From the NCBI GenBank assembly GCA_002389385.1, contig DGOK01000128.1, forward strand, positions 1-16,882: a stretch of 16,882 nt of DNA. Direction: 5' to 3'. This document shows positions 7,024 through 14,884 of the stretch, piece by piece. The stretch's first letter is position 1, and every line of letters begins with the position of its first letter. Source of the stretch: Rhodospirillaceae bacterium UBA4468. GTDB lineage: Bacteria; Pseudomonadota; Alphaproteobacteria; Rhodospirillales; Casp-alpha2. A program made the translations under genes and the position numbers. The notes below the pieces were generated by a model. It did not search any database, was not told the DNA's origin, and was given only the letters and a program-made list of their open reading frames with translations.

Positions 7024-8067
7024 TTAAGCCCAGTTTCGCCACTTGGCTGTCACGCGATCAAACATGACCTCAAGTGCATCGACATCAACATCAGATTTCG
7101 CAGGTTGATGGCTCTTCGCTTTTTTAAACCGCTCCAGAGCCTTCGCATCCAATTCAGGCAATTCTGCGGCGACAGTGATCATTTCGTTCAGCTCGCCATT
7201 ACAATGCAAAACAGCGTCACATCCAGCATCGAGCGCACGGATAGAGTTTTCAGCAATACTGCCTGTTAGTGCCTTCATATTTACATCATCAGAAACCAAG
7301 AACCCCTGGAAGCCAATTTCATCACGAATAACGTCTGATATGACTGTCTTGGATAATGTCGCAGGTTGCTCAGCATCCAACGCTTCGTAAACAATATGCG
7401 CAGTCATGCCCCAGGGCGCGCCATTCAGGTTTTTAAACGGCGCAAAGTCGGTTTTACGCAAATCATCAATAGATGCGTCCACGCGGGGTAAGCTCAAGTG
7501 GCTATCCGCCATAGAACGCCCATGACCTGGAATATGTTTTATTACGGGCATGACCCCACCGAGCGCTAATCCTTCAATAACCGCTGCACCCAAAGTTGCG
7601 ATGAGTTCGGGATCGTTCCCGAATGCACGGTTACCAATGATATCGTGCGCACCTAGTACGGGAACATCCAGTAACGGCAGGCAATTCACATCAATCCCTA
7701 GAGCAATCAGGTCTTCTGCAATCAATTGTGCATTGAGACGAGCGGCTTCGACGGCGACCGATAGATCTTCACCGGCGATCTTCGCAAACATGCCCTGAGC
7801 CGGGCGTTTTTTCCAATGTGGAGGGCCTAAGCGCTGAACCCGCCCCCCTTCCTGATCAATCATCACAGGCGCATCGTCTCTACCTACAGAGGCGCGTAAT
7901 GCCTGAACCAATGATGCAACCTGGCCTGGAGACTTACAATTCCGCGCAAACAGGATAAACCCAAGAGGATTTGAGTCGGCAAAAAAAGCCGTTTCTTCTG
8001 CCGTCAGGGTTAATCCTGAACACCCAAAGATAACCGCTTTTGGGATCGATTGAGTGACAGCAGGCAT
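7024..8067 (-). CDS. nagZ: beta-N-acetylhexosaminidase, glycoside hydrolase family 3
   Basis: Cytoplasmic enzyme that removes N-acetylglucosamine from anhydro-muropeptides during cell-wall recycling. The protein has 347 residues, normal for NagZ. Motifs in order are GFILFARNC at 36-44, MIDQEGGRVQRL at 69-80, the NagZ-specific loop KHIPGHGRSMADSH at 177-190 carrying the catalytic His/Asp dyad, and VSDDVNMKAL at 258-267 with the nucleophile Asp. ATG 8067 overlaps the SPOR stop as TAATG, so initiation probably depends on termination of the SPOR gene. This explains the lack of a strong ribosome site of its own. No signal peptide was seen, consistent with a cytoplasmic location. It is intact. Confidence 0.97.
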   Translation of the reverse strand: MPAVTQSIPKAVIFGCSGLTLTAEETAFFADSNPLGFILFARNCKSPGQVASLVQALRASVGRDDAPVMIDQEGGRVQRLGPPHWKKRPAQGMFAKIAGEDLSVAVEAARLNAQLIAEDLIALGIDVNCLPLLDVPVLGAHDIIGNRAFGNDPELIATLGAAVIEGLALGGVMPVIKHIPGHGRSMADSHLSLPRVDASIDDLRKTDFAPFKNLNGAPWGMTAHIVYEALDAEQPATLSKTVISDVIRDEIGFQGFLVSDDVNMKALTGSIAENSIRALDAGCDAVLHCNGELNEMITVAAELPELDAKALERFKKAKSHQPAKSDVDVDALEVMFDRVTAKWRNWA

Positions 8068-9044
8068 TAAGCGCCAGGCTTTACGACCAGGCAGCCGAGT
8101 TTACGTTGCTTTAAACGCTCGCAAAGAGCCTTTGCTGAGGCAGAATTGACCAACGGCCCTGCACGCAATCTGTAGAAAACACCTTTGGTGCCACCAAGAT
8201 CAATGCGCATAACCTGTAAGTTCAACTCGCCCAGCAGGTCAATGTGTCGACGGCGTAGGCGATCCCATTCTGACCGCACTGCGCTCTCAGTTCGAGACGC
8301 TGCCAGCTGAACACGATATGACTTTTCAAGATCGGTCGTCGGCGCTGCTGGTACGGGCGTCGCACGAGCTGTCTGTGTTGCTTTCGGCTCAGGTGCCTTA
8401 GGTGGTGCGACAGCCTGTGGTGCCGCTTTAGGCACGGGTGGTGGCGCTGGTGCAGCGATAATGGGCGCTGGTGCAGGCGAAGCTGTGGCATTCTTCTGAG
8501 GTGCTGGTGCAGGCGCTGGTGGCGCCATCTTAGTAACATCCTCAGCGCTCGGCAGTGATGGTGTTAGGCGTACAGGCGCTGAAGGATTTACGTCGGCAGT
8601 ACCGCGCGGCGCGTTTGCACTCGCCACTTCACTTGCTTTAGGTACGCTACGTTTAAGAACTTCATCAACGGCAACGGGCTTTTCAGGTGACGGCAGCAAT
8701 CTCTCAACACGCGGCTGGGCACTCGACCCATCAACAACCCCATAGACGAGGCGGCCCTGGTTCGGCACTTGCATACCACCCGGGCTTTCTGGGCGAATTT
8801 TAATAGGTGCAGGGTCTACTGCAATAACAGGTACATCACTTTCCGCCGCACCAAACATAGTCATGACACGATCGCCGAAACCCATCCAAAGGCCGGCCAG
8901 CAAAATAACCACACAGACAAGTATACCAAGAACCTTGAGCGTTGATCCACCGCCACGCGCGGTATCTCCAACGTCATCATCTGGTTCGTTGTTCATTGGG
9001 TCGCTTGCCGACACTTTCATGCCAGAATCTGCGGACAGCGCCAT
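8067..9044 (-). CDS. SPOR-domain cell-division-associated membrane protein
   Basis: SPOR domains bind denuded glycan strands at the septum. The protein from ATG 9044 has 325 residues: a short cytoplasmic segment, one membrane helix at about 36-54 (TLKVLGILVCVVILLAGLW), a long Ala/Pro-rich periplasmic linker with runs such as APAPAPQK and APEPKATQ, and a C-terminal SPOR domain at about 243-325. That domain begins YRVQLAASRTESAV and ends YRLRAGPLVNSASAKALCERLK. The start is set by a strong AAGGAG at 9058-9053, 8 nt before ATG 9044. A GTG three codons upstream overlaps that site and is rejected. It heads the nagZ-M50-scpAB run and has its own promoter. Confidence 0.93.
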   Translation of the reverse strand: MALSADSGMKVSASDPMNNEPDDDVGDTARGGGSTLKVLGILVCVVILLAGLWMGFGDRVMTMFGAAESDVPVIAVDPAPIKIRPESPGGMQVPNQGRLVYGVVDGSSAQPRVERLLPSPEKPVAVDEVLKRSVPKASEVASANAPRGTADVNPSAPVRLTPSLPSAEDVTKMAPPAPAPAPQKNATASPAPAPIIAAPAPPPVPKAAPQAVAPPKAPEPKATQTARATPVPAAPTTDLEKSYRVQLAASRTESAVRSEWDRLRRRHIDLLGELNLQVMRIDLGGTKGVFYRLRAGPLVNSASAKALCERLKQRKLGCLVVKPGA

Positions 9045-9094
9045 CGTGCACACTCCTTGATCGTCAATCGGCAGTCACTCGCCGAATCGCTAGT

Positions 9095-9123
9095 ATTATA
9101 GTATCTTTAAAGGTCGTGAGTAA
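9095..9123 (-). promoter_or_regulatory. promoter of the SPOR-nagZ-scpAB operon
   Basis: On the minus strand a perfect TATAAT (9100-9095) lies about 37 nt upstream of the SPOR ribosome site. The -35 position at 17 bp spacing reads TTACTC, which is poor. A small palindrome, AGGCG-TATG-CGCCT at 9125-9138, abuts it and could be an activator or repressor site. This promoter sits after the terminator of the preceding gene, so the operon starts here. Confidence 0.6.
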
Positions 9124-9211
9124 CAGGCGTATGCGCCTTCATGCAAGGGATTGCTGCCTAAACGGCCATCCCGGTCCAAATAGCAGGCCCATAAACGAAT
9201 AGCACACATAC

Positions 9212-9241
9212 AAAAACGGCACCGCAAACATGCGATGCCGT
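9212..9241 (-). terminator. rho-independent terminator after the AsmA-like gene
   Basis: On the minus strand ACGGCATCGC pairs with GCGGTGCCGT (10 bp, one G-U) around the loop ATGTTT, followed directly by TTTTT. It lies about 70 nt after the stop at 9311 and before the SPOR promoter, so it separates the two transcription units. Confidence 0.85.
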
Positions 9242-9310
9242 CTCTGATATCTAAGCCACTCGAAAACACGCGTCGAGTCGCAGGGCAAAATACCTTAAAA
9301 TTCAGCCTGC

Positions 9311-10112
9311 TTAGTTACCAAACAGACCTTTAATTTTCTTCGTCGCATCATCAACGGTTCCAGAAGCCGCATCACCTGCAGCACCGGCACCCGACGTTAC
9401 ACCTTCAAGAGCCTTCTTGGCCTGGTCAGTTGCGCCCTTGGCAAGCCCATCCAGATCAAGCGTACCAATCGATGACGTAATACCTGTGGTCATGCTATCG
9501 ATGACCTTTTGAATAACTTCAGCAGGTGTCGCCCCGCCTGAGTCCTTGCCAATGTCCGTCAATGTGATGGTTGGCAATTTGGACCCTATCTCTTTTCCAC
9601 CAAGGAAATCAGCAGAAACAGCGACTTCACCGCCGGTAATGACTAATTTTTTTAATGATCACTTTCTTCTCTTCACCACCCGATGATGAAGGAGAGCCAC
9701 CGGCACCAAATTTCTTAGCGTATGTATCGACGTTCTTTTGGATCGCATCAACATTAGCGTTCCCTTCGAAAAGCTCATACGTCACCTTTGGATTGGTGAT
9801 CATCACAGATTTGATCAGGATCGTATCAGAATTGATGCTGGCAGGATCAATTTGCACAGCAATCGAGCCCAACTTAAACGCGCTCTCTGTAGCAAATCCA
9901 TTTGGATTACCGACAATAAAACCGTTGAGCCCAGCTTTGCCCGATATAATATCAAGATCGACGCTATCTAATGAAACTGTAGCTTGCGTCGCATCAGAAC
10001 CGTAATCTTCAATTGCCGCTTTGATAATGCTGCCCAGATTGGAAAACATAAAATAGCCACCAACAACAGCAAGCAAGACAACGACAGCCAAGCCAATAAG
10101 AATTTTCTTCAT
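9311..10112 (-). pseudogene. AsmA-like membrane-anchored protein, split by A7 homopolymer
   Basis: Two adjacent open frames form one protein. The first starts at ATG 10112 (AGGTGA 8 nt upstream) and encodes one membrane helix, MKKILIGLAVVVLLAVVGGY, then a periplasmic beta-rich region with SVDLDIISGKAGLNGFIVGN, SAFKLGSIAVQIDPASI and VMITNPKVTYEL. At a run of seven A (T7 at 9647-9653 on the plus strand) the frame breaks after EKKVIIKK and ends at a nearby TGA. Dropping one A gives KKLVITGGEVAVSADFLGGK, which runs straight into the second open frame, PTITLTDIGKDSGGATPAEV, and the Ala/Gly-rich end. The joined product has about 266 residues and resembles small AsmA-domain proteins of proteobacteria; their function is not established. 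It occupies the place where relatives usually carry argS. It could be a pseudogene, a sequencing error, or expressed through slippage. Confidence 0.85.
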
Positions 10113-10147
10113 AATACTATCACCTAAACACCCCAAATTAACCCGAA

Positions 10148-10175
10148 TTTGTAAACCGGATAATTATGCTGGCAA
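10148..10175 (-). promoter_or_regulatory. possible promoter of the AsmA-like gene
   Basis: On the minus strand TTGCCA (10175-10170) is followed after 16 bp by TACAAA (10153-10148), 36 nt before the start codon. Both boxes match the sigma-70 pattern only in part. It lies in the 104-nt gap after dgt, where no terminator is apparent, so read-through from dgt is also possible. Confidence 0.35.
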
Positions 10176-10216
10176 CTGATGACGTCCAGAAATTTCTTGT
10201 GACAAATAGTGACGCT

Positions 10217-11431
10217 CTAGGACGTGCGAGATTGCAGATCAAAAAGGCGGCGATGCTCATCGAGCGCCAAACGGTCTGTCATATCCGCAATATAATCGCA
10301 GACAAGCTCAGCTGTCTCTCGTGATCCGGGTTTGCCTGCTTGCACCCGCCATTCTGTTGGCAGGCATTCAGGCTCAGCCAACAAGAGCTGAAAAAGGTCC
10401 TTAACGACCCGACGTCCCTTGGATGTCATACGGTTTAGCTTGTAATGACGGTACATATTCTCGAACAAAAACGATTTCAGCGCTTTGTCGTTGGCACGCA
10501 TATTTTCTGAGAACTGTGCCACAGGCTCATTGAGTGCACGAATATCCGCCGCAGTAGCAGGCGAAGCGGCATCAATTCGTGACTGCGTCACTCGCAATAA
10601 ATCCTGAACCATGGCACCAATCAGACGGCGCACGGACTCGTGGATGGTTCGGGACATGTCCAGATCGGGATAAAGCTTACGCACCTCATGGAACACCGGC
10701 CCGACCAAAGGCACATCCACCAGATCATCAATCGTGAACAACCCTGCCCTGAGACCGTCATCAATATCGTGGTTATTATAGGCAATATCGTCGGCAATCG
10801 CAGCAACCTGCGCCTCTGCGCTTGCATAGGTCGAAAGCTCAAGGTCCTGTGATGAGACATAATCGAGGATACCACGGGGGAGATCTTCTTCGCGCACACC
10901 CTCTTTCACCAAAGGACCATTGTGCTTCACGACACCCTCAAGCGTTTCCCATGTCAGGTTAAGCCCATCAAAATCAGCATAGCGTGCTTCAAGCTTGGTG
11001 ACGACGCGAAGCGATTGCGCGTTATGATCAAACCCACCAAAAGGTGCCATCATCTCTTTTAAAGCATCTTCGCCAGCATGACCAAAAGGCGGATGACCTA
11101 AGTCATGGGCCAGTGCCAAGGTTTCGCCCAAGTCTTCGTTCAAACCCAGGTACCGACAAACGGACCGGGCGATCTGCGAGACCTCAAGACTATGGGTCAA
11201 TCGGGTACGATATGAATCGCCCTCATGATTGACGAATACTTGAGTTTTATATTCAAGACGACGGAACGCTGCCGAGTGGATAATCCGGTCGCGGTCGCGC
11301 TGAAATGCCCCCCGCGTCTTGCTTTCAGGTTCATCATGTAAGCGGCCACGACTATCGGCCGAGCGACACGCATATGGTTTCATCGCCGGGCGCTCAACTG
11401 GCATTGGGTCTACGAGTAAAGTTTCATCCAT
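10217..11431 (-). CDS. dgt: deoxyguanosinetriphosphate triphosphohydrolase-like protein
   Basis: HD-domain metal enzyme that cleaves dNTPs to nucleoside and tripolyphosphate, here of the shorter dGTPase-like type. The protein has 404 residues, normal for that type. The N-terminus carries PYACRSADSRGRLHDEPES and FQRDRDRIIHSAAFRRLEYKTQVF at about 19-66. The HD metal site comes next: RTRLTHSLEVSQIAR (His at 80), then ALAHDLGHPPFGHAGEDAL (HD at 109-110). Further C-terminal marks are VVKHNGP, the SSQDLEL region and IADDIAYNNHDIDDGLRAG. ATG 11431 has GAGGG immediately before it, which is too close for an ideal site; ATGs at codons 10 and 17 are possible alternatives. In relatives it is divergent from erpA with a short gap, but here about 3 kb of accessory DNA lies between them. 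It ends in TAG. Confidence 0.95.
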   Translation of the reverse strand: MDETLLVDPMPVERPAMKPYACRSADSRGRLHDEPESKTRGAFQRDRDRIIHSAAFRRLEYKTQVFVNHEGDSYRTRLTHSLEVSQIARSVCRYLGLNEDLGETLALAHDLGHPPFGHAGEDALKEMMAPFGGFDHNAQSLRVVTKLEARYADFDGLNLTWETLEGVVKHNGPLVKEGVREEDLPRGILDYVSSQDLELSTYASAEAQVAAIADDIAYNNHDIDDGLRAGLFTIDDLVDVPLVGPVFHEVRKLYPDLDMSRTIHESVRRLIGAMVQDLLRVTQSRIDAASPATAADIRALNEPVAQFSENMRANDKALKSFLFENMYRHYKLNRMTSKGRRVVKDLFQLLLAEPECLPTEWRVQAGKPGSRETAELVCDYIADMTDRLALDEHRRLFDLQSRTS

Positions 11432-11501
11432 CCCTCAACGTAACCGACGCCAAAGCGACGGGCAATGAAGGATAAAGGATAGTTACACAATAACTCTTTG
11501 G

Positions 11502-11530
11502 TTGTATTTTTAATATTTATATTATATAAT
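11502..11530 (+). promoter_or_regulatory. candidate sigma-70 promoter in AT-rich patch
   Basis: TTGTAT (11502-11507), a 17-bp spacer and a perfect TATAAT (11525-11530) lie in the most AT-rich part of the dgt upstream region. It would transcribe rightward into the accessory insert. The TATATTATATAATA core is almost self-complementary, so it may serve dgt on the other strand as well. Confidence 0.4.
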
Positions 11531-11681
11531 AGTGCAAGATATTAGGTCATATTCCGAGCCGGAGCCGGGGCTGTCATGATAAAGTCGCTGGTTAGGACAT
11601 AAATCACCGGAACCATTCCAACTATCAGAAGCTGCGCATAGGCGTGACTTTGACAGCATTGAAAGACGGCATCCCTGGACT

Positions 11682-12059
11682 TTGAAGTCCCTGCGCACGC
11701 CCTCAAACGTTGTGCTGATTTTCGAACATATCAGGCGTTTAAAAGAACAAGCACAGATATATCGTGAGCTTGAAGCTATGCCTTCAGTACCTTGGATAAA
11801 GGGAGTTGGAAAATTCGGACCTAAATACGAGAGCGTCTACCTTACGCAGCGTATGTCAGACAGTCGCAAAATTGAGAGTGTAAATGATGCCCACCAGGAG
11901 CCGGGCAACACTGACGAACTAGATAACGACGTTTTTGAGAAAGAGATTGCGGATACCCCATGCCCTTTGGCGTGGGTAAGCCCGTGTTCGAAATCAGGTT
12001 CGTTCGAGGGGTGCGCCCGTGATGCGTGTCATCTCTTGAGCGATTGTTTTCATCGATAA
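11682..12059 (+). CDS. hypothetical open frame without a convincing start
   Basis: The product is not recognised. The frame is open from 11583 to the stop at 12057-12059. It contains no ATG before codon 33 of this call; the only early start is TTG 11682, without a ribosome site. Residues such as SNVVLIFEHIRRLKEQAQIY and VGKFGPKYESVYLTQRMSD look protein-like. The Cys-rich end (PCPLAWVSPCSKSG) looks less so. An ATG at 11576 in another frame, with GGAG about 10 nt upstream, reads only eight codons before a stop. A frameshift between the two would give a plausible longer gene of about 160 codons. It ends 14 nt before the peptidoglycan-binding gene and could be its broken operon partner, or simply chance. 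Confidence 0.3.
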   Translation: MKSLRTPSNVVLIFEHIRRLKEQAQIYRELEAMPSVPWIKGVGKFGPKYESVYLTQRMSDSRKIESVNDAHQEPGNTDELDNDVFEKEIADTPCPLAWVSPCSKSGSFEGCARDACHLLSDCFHR

Positions 12060-12073
12060 CTCAGGAGACCGAA

Positions 12074-13357
12074 ATGATCGGTATGTTTAATCTCAATCAA
12101 ACTCTGGCCAGCAATAGTGCGGCCGACCCAGACGACACATTGAATACCAAGCGCGCCCTTGGTTCGCTTGGATACTATGAAGCTCCCTCGTTTGGCATGA
12201 CAGAATACCCTGACGAAGAACTTTTCAACGGCATCAAGACGTTTCAAAAAGATAATGGCCTGACCAAAGACGGTGTCATAAAACCTGCAGGAGAAACCGC
12301 AACCCAACTGGACAAAACATTGGCGGCAAGACGAACGGCCAATAATCCGTTGCGTACCGACAATGCGGATAACATAGAACAGGACGCCATAGCTTGGTCT
12401 GAGCCCTTTCCTAAAAAGCCGAAGGCATCAGCACCTGCACCTGCATCGGCATCAGCAAAGACCGCGTTCACCCCCCTGCCCCCGAAACCGTTGAAAAAAG
12501 CCGTTGGCCTCAAGCAGCCGAATCGTGTCGATGATGTTGGCACCGCGATTGGTTAACTTGTCGCAAAGGGCATTTATGCACTCCGGAACCGTCAACAGGA
12601 TGCCGTGGTCAAAAATGTCGGGCTGGAGAATGCCATCAAGGTGTTTCAAACCCAGAACGCGTTGACCGTTGACGGGGTTATGAAACCGGGTGGCGAGACG
12701 GATACAGCATTGCGCCAATCCCTTGATGCCCGAGCACAACAGCTGACCTCCGAAACACTAAGTGACCCCGGCCAAGACGACCCGGATGAGCCAACGACAC
12801 CGCCCGACCCGGGTCAGGATGATCCAGAAGAACCAGATGATATCACGCCAAAACCACCGGGGGATCAGCATCCACCATAGAAACTGGAGAAACCGGGTGA
12901 GGACGATGGTAAGAAAAACCCCTATAGCGGTCCATGCGGGAGCTTGTATGCAAAACTTTATGCTGCCAGTCAGGCATTAAATGATGCCAATAGTGCATAT
13001 TCCGAAGCAGAGCAAAATGTCAGGCTTACTGAAGAGAAAATTCAGGCTCTTAAAGATGAGTTCTTAATAGCCCAATCGGACAATATTAAACTCCCAGATC
13101 GCGCCAACAACGACACGTTCAAGAAGCCAGGTCAAAAACCTAAAGGTAAATCGAGCTCTAAAATTATTGATATAGCTGTGAACGTCATAAATCGGGGAGA
13201 AAAGTACAATCAGTACAAGCAAAAACTTGCAAAATTAAATGCTGAATTTAAGCACTTTAAAGCTTTGAAAGCAGAAATGAAAACCGCAATGGAAAAAGCA
13301 CAAAAGGAATACGATGATGCACTAAAAGATTGGAAAAACTGCAAGAGAGATAATTAG
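12074..13357 (+). pseudogene. peptidoglycan-binding repeat protein with two in-frame stops
   Basis: One reading frame of 428 codons is interrupted by TAA at 12554-12556 (codon 161) and TAG at 12878-12880 (codon 269), with no frameshift. ATG 12074 has AGGAG 6 nt upstream. Residues 20-83 form a peptidoglycan-binding-like repeat (NTKRALGSLGYYEAP, FNGIKTFQKDNGLTKDGVIK, PAGETATQL). After a Pro/Ala linker a second copy spans about 152-220 (AIKVFQTQNALTVDGVMKPG, GETDTALRQSL), and the TAA falls in its first helix. Then comes an acidic linker with two DPGQDDP units, the TAG, and a Lys-rich predicted coiled coil of about 140 residues flanked by Cys at GPCGSL and NCKRDN. There is no signal peptide. The protein resembles putative peptidoglycan-binding proteins of other alphaproteobacteria. 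The last third is more AT-rich than the rest. Confidence 0.82.
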
Positions 13358-13368
13358 AAGAACAAACC

Positions 13369-14223
13369 TTATCGGTAGTAAAAATCAGGTTCGTGCGGAT
13401 AACGCCCTTCCGTTAAAATCTTATCCGCCCAAGTGCGGTCCTGCTCGGATACTTGCTGTTCGATGCGGGACAGCCACGGTGTCAAATCAAAACTAAATTG
13501 CTCGCCACGTTTTAGCTAATAATACGCAGCACCCAAGTCCTTCTCGAGTGCGTGTCCGGTGAGGTGACGCTCAAGGAGTTGTTGCAGCGCAGGCTCGAAC
13601 CCTTTGTCGGCAGTTTCGGATAAACGATATTTTCCCGTCAACGGGTTATATGATTTTGATTCAGGATTAAAATAATTTTTTAATGCATAATCATACTCTG
13701 CTGGCGCTTATTCTTTCTTTATTGCAACATACTCTAATGTCCGTTTAACCCGTTTATGGCTTTCATGCAGGCTCATATCTTCTTCAATTTTTGATTGTGC
13801 CCACACATAATCCCCATCGCTGTGCCAAATATGATCACCCCAGTCGATGGCACGTTGAAAAAGGTCTGTGAAATCCTTATTACATCCCTGCGCAATCGCC
13901 CAATCCAAATTCTCACTAACTCTATCAAGACGCTTTTCTAGTACAAACATTCTGAGACCGTTGACCGCTTCAATAGGATCAGGATCCAAATAAGTTCCCA
14001 TAAAATCATTATAGGCACTCGTTAAAGAGAAATCTGGCACGTCGACCTCGTTATACGGGTTAGATTTCAATAACTCAGGAGAAAAATCGTCGCCATAGTC
14101 GAAAGGTTCCGCGCCTGGTGGATAGACATAATTGTCATCAGCCATCGCGCCAAAAGCGCTGACACACGTCAAAAGAGCCACAATACCTATACGTGCAATT
14201 AATTTTATCATCACCACCATCAT
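13369..14223 (-). pseudogene. exported Sel1-like protein with two in-frame stops
   Basis: A single frame of 285 codons is broken by TAA at 13710-13708 (codon 172) and TAG at 13518-13516 (codon 236), and ends with TAA at 13371-13369. The N-terminus is a clear signal peptide (MIKLIARIGIVALLTCVSAF, cleavage after AMA), so the product is periplasmic. The middle is helical and acidic and I do not recognise it (YNDFMGTYLDPDPIEAVNGL, RAIDWGDHIWHSDGDYVWAQ). After the first stop the frame reads LSETADKGFEPALQQLLERH, LTGHALEKDLGAAYY, then the TAG and LKRGEQ, which fits a Sel1-like repeat. In such repeats the stop position is often Trp (TGG). The final segment, FDLTPWLSRIEQQVSEQD, resembles a capping helix. 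Start choice among ATG 14223, 14220 and 14211 is open. It converges on the peptidoglycan-binding gene with 11 bp between stops. Confidence 0.78.
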
Positions 14224-14323
14224 ACCTTTTCTAACTTCTCCGCCAATAGCTTCATTGATGGCTATGAAAGGTCCAGATGCAGAATTTGGCGGCAGGTGAA
14301 ATTTGATGACCTAAAACGTGCGA

Positions 14324-14385
14324 TTGACAGCGAAATCTAGTAGACTACATATAATTATATCGCCTAAGCAGGACTTGGCGCGATA
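14324..14385 (+). promoter_or_regulatory. candidate erpA promoter and leader hairpin
   Basis: A perfect TTGACA (14324-14329) and a perfect TATAAT (14350-14355) are 20 bp apart, longer than ideal. TACATA at 14346-14351 would give 16 bp. Just after it TATCGC (14358-14363) pairs with GCGATA (14380-14385). The leader to erpA would be about 150 nt. The stretch 14224-14514 holds no gene. I do not see a recognisable iron-responsive or IscR box, but an iron or Fe-S regulator would be expected for erpA. Confidence 0.4.
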
Positions 14386-14514
14386 ATAATGCTGGGCACT
14401 TGAGCAATTTCGATCATGTTTGGATCATCGTCATTGCTCTTGCTGAATGATAGTACCGCAAAACCACTTTCGAAAATGTAATCATTTTCTCAGGTTTTGC
14501 TCTAGGAGTTGAAT

Positions 14515-14868
14515 ATGCCGGACGGAACACAAACAACTGAGCAAAATCTGGTTGTATCAGATACAGCGGCGGCACGGATTGCCAAGCTGCGCGAGATTCA
14601 AGGAAATGATGGATTGATGCTGCGTGTCACCGTCAATGGCGGTGGTTGCTCTGGCTTTCAGTATGCCTTTGACCTAGTCGATAAAACCAACGAAGACGAC
14701 GTGACGTTTGAACACAATGGCATGGCCGTTGTAACCGACGGAGTCTCGCTTGGGTTCTTGGACGGCTGCAAAGTTGAATTTAAGGATGAGCTTGGTGCTG
14801 CATTCTTCCAGATCGACAATCCGAATGCGACGTCCAGCTGTGGCTGCGGCGCATCCTTCTCTGTCTAA
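14515..14868 (+). CDS. erpA: iron-sulfur cluster insertion protein ErpA
   Basis: A-type carrier that receives Fe-S clusters from the assembly scaffold and inserts them into target proteins in the cytoplasm. The protein has 117 residues, normal length. The three ligand cysteines are at 45 (GGGCSGFQY), 109 and 111 (SSCGCGASFSV). The HesB/IscA core VSDTAAARIAKLREIQ through LRVTVNGG is intact, and an additional Cys is at 85. ATG 14515 is preferred over TTG 14509 because AGGAG lies 6 nt before the ATG. In relatives erpA is divergent from dgt and followed by the exonuclease gene. The latter holds here (16 nt gap), while the dgt side is separated by an insert. Confidence 0.95.
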   Translation: MPDGTQTTEQNLVVSDTAAARIAKLREIQGNDGLMLRVTVNGGGCSGFQYAFDLVDKTNEDDVTFEHNGMAVVTDGVSLGFLDGCKVEFKDELGAAFFQIDNPNATSSCGCGASFSV

Positions 14869-14884
14869 CTCGGACATCTGATTT

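Noticed and set aside
8222..8539. His/Arg-rich minus-strand frame inside the SPOR gene
   Set aside because: It is a frame shadow of the Ala/Pro-rich linker; the composition follows from the repeated GCG/CCA-type codons.
10180..10219. ACGTCC/GGACGT inverted repeat after dgt as a terminator
   Set aside because: The arms are only six to seven bases with a loop near 30 nt and no T-run, so chance is sufficient.
12074..14223. Reassignment of UAA/UAG to glutamine as an explanation for the four in-frame stops
   Set aside because: Intact core genes in the same window end in TAG (tatB, dgt) and TAA (tatC, nagZ, SPOR, erpA, xthA) at the expected lengths, so both codons terminate translation here.
2040..14514. 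Prophage or integrative element carrying the accessory genes
   Set aside because: No integrase, transposase, tRNA target, direct-repeat ends or phage structural genes were seen. Peptidoglycan-binding repeats alone are not evidence of phage.
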